64,000 nucleotides of DNA. It comes from Luteolibacter sp. LG18. Its GTDB lineage: Bacteria > Verrucomicrobiota > Verrucomicrobiia > Verrucomicrobiales > Akkermansiaceae. Where the stretch lies: positions 1,674,001 through 1,738,000 of the forward strand of contig NZ_AP024600.1 in assembly GCF_036322585.1 (NCBI RefSeq). The letters run 5' to 3'. The translations under genes were made by a program, and so were the position numbers. Below the pieces are notes generated by a model. That model was given only the letters and a program-made list of their open reading frames with translations. It did no database searches and was not told where the DNA came from. This document shows, piece by piece, positions 62,777 to 64,000 of the stretch; positions within the stretch are counted from its first letter, which is position 1, and each line of letters opens with the position of its first letter.

Positions 62777-62880
62777 GGTGTTACGGGGACCGGGACAGGG
62801 CGGAAAAAGCGTGCGGGAGGGGCGGAAGAGAAGCACGAAATCGCTGAAAGGCACGCAAAATTACAGCCTGTATACCCGGA

Positions 62881-62900
62881 CCGCCACGCCGCAGTGGCGG
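62881..62900. promoter_or_regulatory. Hairpin in the lepA/kinase-like divergent region
   Basis: CCGCCAC and GTGGCGG form a perfect 7-base-pair stem around a six-base loop, about 32 bases before the GTG start at 62932. It may be a palindromic operator or an RNA hairpin in the leader of the kinase-like gene. Confidence 0.35.
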
Positions 62901-62931
62901 AATCGTCAAACCTTTGCTAGGAACAACAGAA

Positions 62932-64000
62932 GTGAGCCAGCGATTCCAGATTGAAGAACTTGTGGCGCAGGACGAGCACGGCGTCGTCTTCCATGCCACG
63001 GACAGCGAAACCGGCGGCGAGGTGGCGGTGCGGCGGATTTTCCCGTTCGGCGCGGACGGCGGCGGCCTCAATGAGGAGCAGCGCGCCACCTATGAGGCCA
63101 GCATCGGTAAATTCGCTGCCGTGAAGCACGCCGGGCTGCGCACGGTGGTCGGCGGCGGCTGCGATCCGGTCGATGGCATGCCGTTCCTCGCCACCGAGTG
63201 GGTCGAGGGGCCCACGCTGGCGCAGGCCATGGAGCGCGGCCCGATCGCCGCGGCGTCCGTGGTGGCGCTCATGGAGCGGGCCCTGGAGGTCTGCGTGGAG
63301 CTTTCCAAGGCCCTCCAGGAGGAGGAAACCGTGTGGATCGAAACCTCGCCCTCCGCGATCATCGTCAGCACGGAGGATGCCTCCCGCGGCTTCACCTTCT
63401 GGGTCGGGCCGCTGAAATGGCTCAACGAGGCCAATGGCAAGCGCGGCCTGGCCCCGCTGGCGAAGTTGCTGCGCACCGTGCTCGCCCAGCCGCACCCGGA
63501 TGACGACCCGGGCGTGCTGGAGATCCTCCAGAATTTCAGCCGCTGGCTCGATAAATACTCCGAGCTCGCCGAGATCCCGCAGGCGCAGGAGTCGATGAAG
63601 GAATTCTTCGCCCCGCTGAGCGCCGGGGTGCCCCGTTCGGTGCCGCCCGGCCCGCGTCCGGTGATGGCCGCCCGCCCGGGTGCCACCACCCAGCCGGCCG
63701 CGCGTCCCGCCGCTCCCACCAATCGCGCCCCGGCCGTCCAGACCGCCGCACCGGTGGTGAAGCCGCCGGGCATGGCCAGCGCCGCCGAGCCCGAGCCGAC
63801 CCAGATGGGCGGCTACCCGGTCCCGGTGCCGAAGAAAAAGTCGCTGATGCCGCTGGTGACCATCGCCGTGGCCGCCGTCTGCCTTTCCGCCGCGGGCTAC
63901 CAGGTTTACCGCTTCCAGCAGGCGAAGAAGAGCAAGGCCGCGGCCACCTCGACCGCCGATGATCCCACGAAGGGCCTCTCGGACTCGATCGCCCGCGCCG
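62932..64000 (+). CDS. Kinase-like (pseudokinase) membrane protein, partial
   Basis: The frame opens with GTG at 62932 and runs to the window end (356 residues seen). Residues 1-150 look like the N-lobe of a Ser/Thr kinase (VSQRFQIEELVAQDEHGVVFHATDSETGGEVAVRRIFPFG; FLATEWVEGPTLAQAME). The ATP-contacting Lys of VAVK is Arg34 here, and the expected HRD/DFG motifs are missing (IETSPSAIIVSTED), so catalysis is unlikely. A Pro/Ala-rich linker (about 225-300) and a membrane segment (about 304-326, LMPLVTIAVAAVCLSAAGYQVYRF) follow. Probably a membrane-anchored pseudokinase; the rest lies outside the window. Confidence 0.8.
   Translation, partial: MSQRFQIEELVAQDEHGVVFHATDSETGGEVAVRRIFPFGADGGGLNEEQRATYEASIGKFAAVKHAGLRTVVGGGCDPVDGMPFLATEWVEGPTLAQAMERGPIAAASVVALMERALEVCVELSKALQEEETVWIETSPSAIIVSTEDASRGFTFWVGPLKWLNEANGKRGLAPLAKLLRTVLAQPHPDDDPGVLEILQNFSRWLDKYSELAEIPQAQESMKEFFAPLSAGVPRSVPPGPRPVMAARPGATTQPAARPAAPTNRAPAVQTAAPVVKPPGMASAAEPEPTQMGGYPVPVPKKKSLMPLVTIAVAAVCLSAAGYQVYRFQQAKKSKAAATSTADDPTKGLSDSIARA

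Noticed and set aside
60932-62920. A 662-codon plus-strand open frame opposite lepA
   Set aside because: Asp/His/Gly-rich translation caused by codon bias of lepA, whose GTPase motifs are unambiguous.

Overview
The window is GC-rich chromosomal DNA with dense, mostly protein-coding content on both strands. It looks like a member of the Verrucomicrobia (PVC superphylum), probably Luteolibacter or a relative. The reasons are a PEP-CTERM protein, a GloVer (Gloeo_Verruco) repeat protein, a membrane-bound dehydrogenase/cytochrome c/HEAT protein of the PVC type, a XylR-type AraC regulator, several secreted proteins typical of the group, and weak or absent Shine-Dalgarno sequences. Many genes overlap as ATGA. 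No rRNA, tRNA or CRISPR array was recognised.

Layout. 1-5.4 kb: an L,D-transpeptidase lipoprotein, then a plus-strand cluster of VOC protein, KefF-like oxidoreductase, KefB/C-like K+ efflux antiporter and a rhodanese-YceI fusion that lacks the rhodanese cysteine. This reads as an electrophile or redox stress module. 5.4-7.7 kb: small minus-strand proteins. 8-15.5 kb: DEAD-box helicase, fatty acid desaturase, RsgA, a transglutaminase-like membrane protein and an O-methyltransferase. 15.6-22.5 kb: glycogen synthase, MscS-type channel, and a minus operon of signal peptidase I, a squalene/phytoene synthase and a Gly/Ser-rich lipoprotein. 22.7-31.7 kb: a complete MdtABC-type tripartite RND efflux operon (adaptor, two RND pumps, outer-membrane lipoprotein). 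31.7-41.2 kb: MgtC, BenE, a two-gene ABC exporter and two secreted surface proteins. 41-54.2 kb: hypothetical and secreted proteins, a zinc metalloprotease, a XylR-like regulator, an alpha-galactosidase and a 1057-residue GloVer/EF-hand protein.

54.8-61 kb is the accessory-looking part. Two paralogous cysteine-rich lipoproteins flank a cytochrome-containing dehydrogenase, then a sharply AT-rich island (about 57.63-59.65 kb) with a two-gene operon of a DUF262 (GmrSD N-terminal-like) protein and a HEPN protein with an intact RX4H motif, and then a decayed membrane-protein gene. The island has the hallmarks of a horizontally acquired defence or toxin-type module and is the best candidate for an undescribed system here. 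The window closes with LepA and, divergent from it, the start of a degenerate protein-kinase-like membrane protein.

Intergenic DNA is unusually structured. At least four elements share a design in which each end is a small hairpin and the two ends are also complementary to each other, usually starting GTAGC and ending GCTAC, always just downstream of a gene. Other dispersed repeats lie at 1.2-1.4, 30.3, 32.3 and 50.1 kb. All functional statements come from reading the sequence and from family knowledge; no database search was run.
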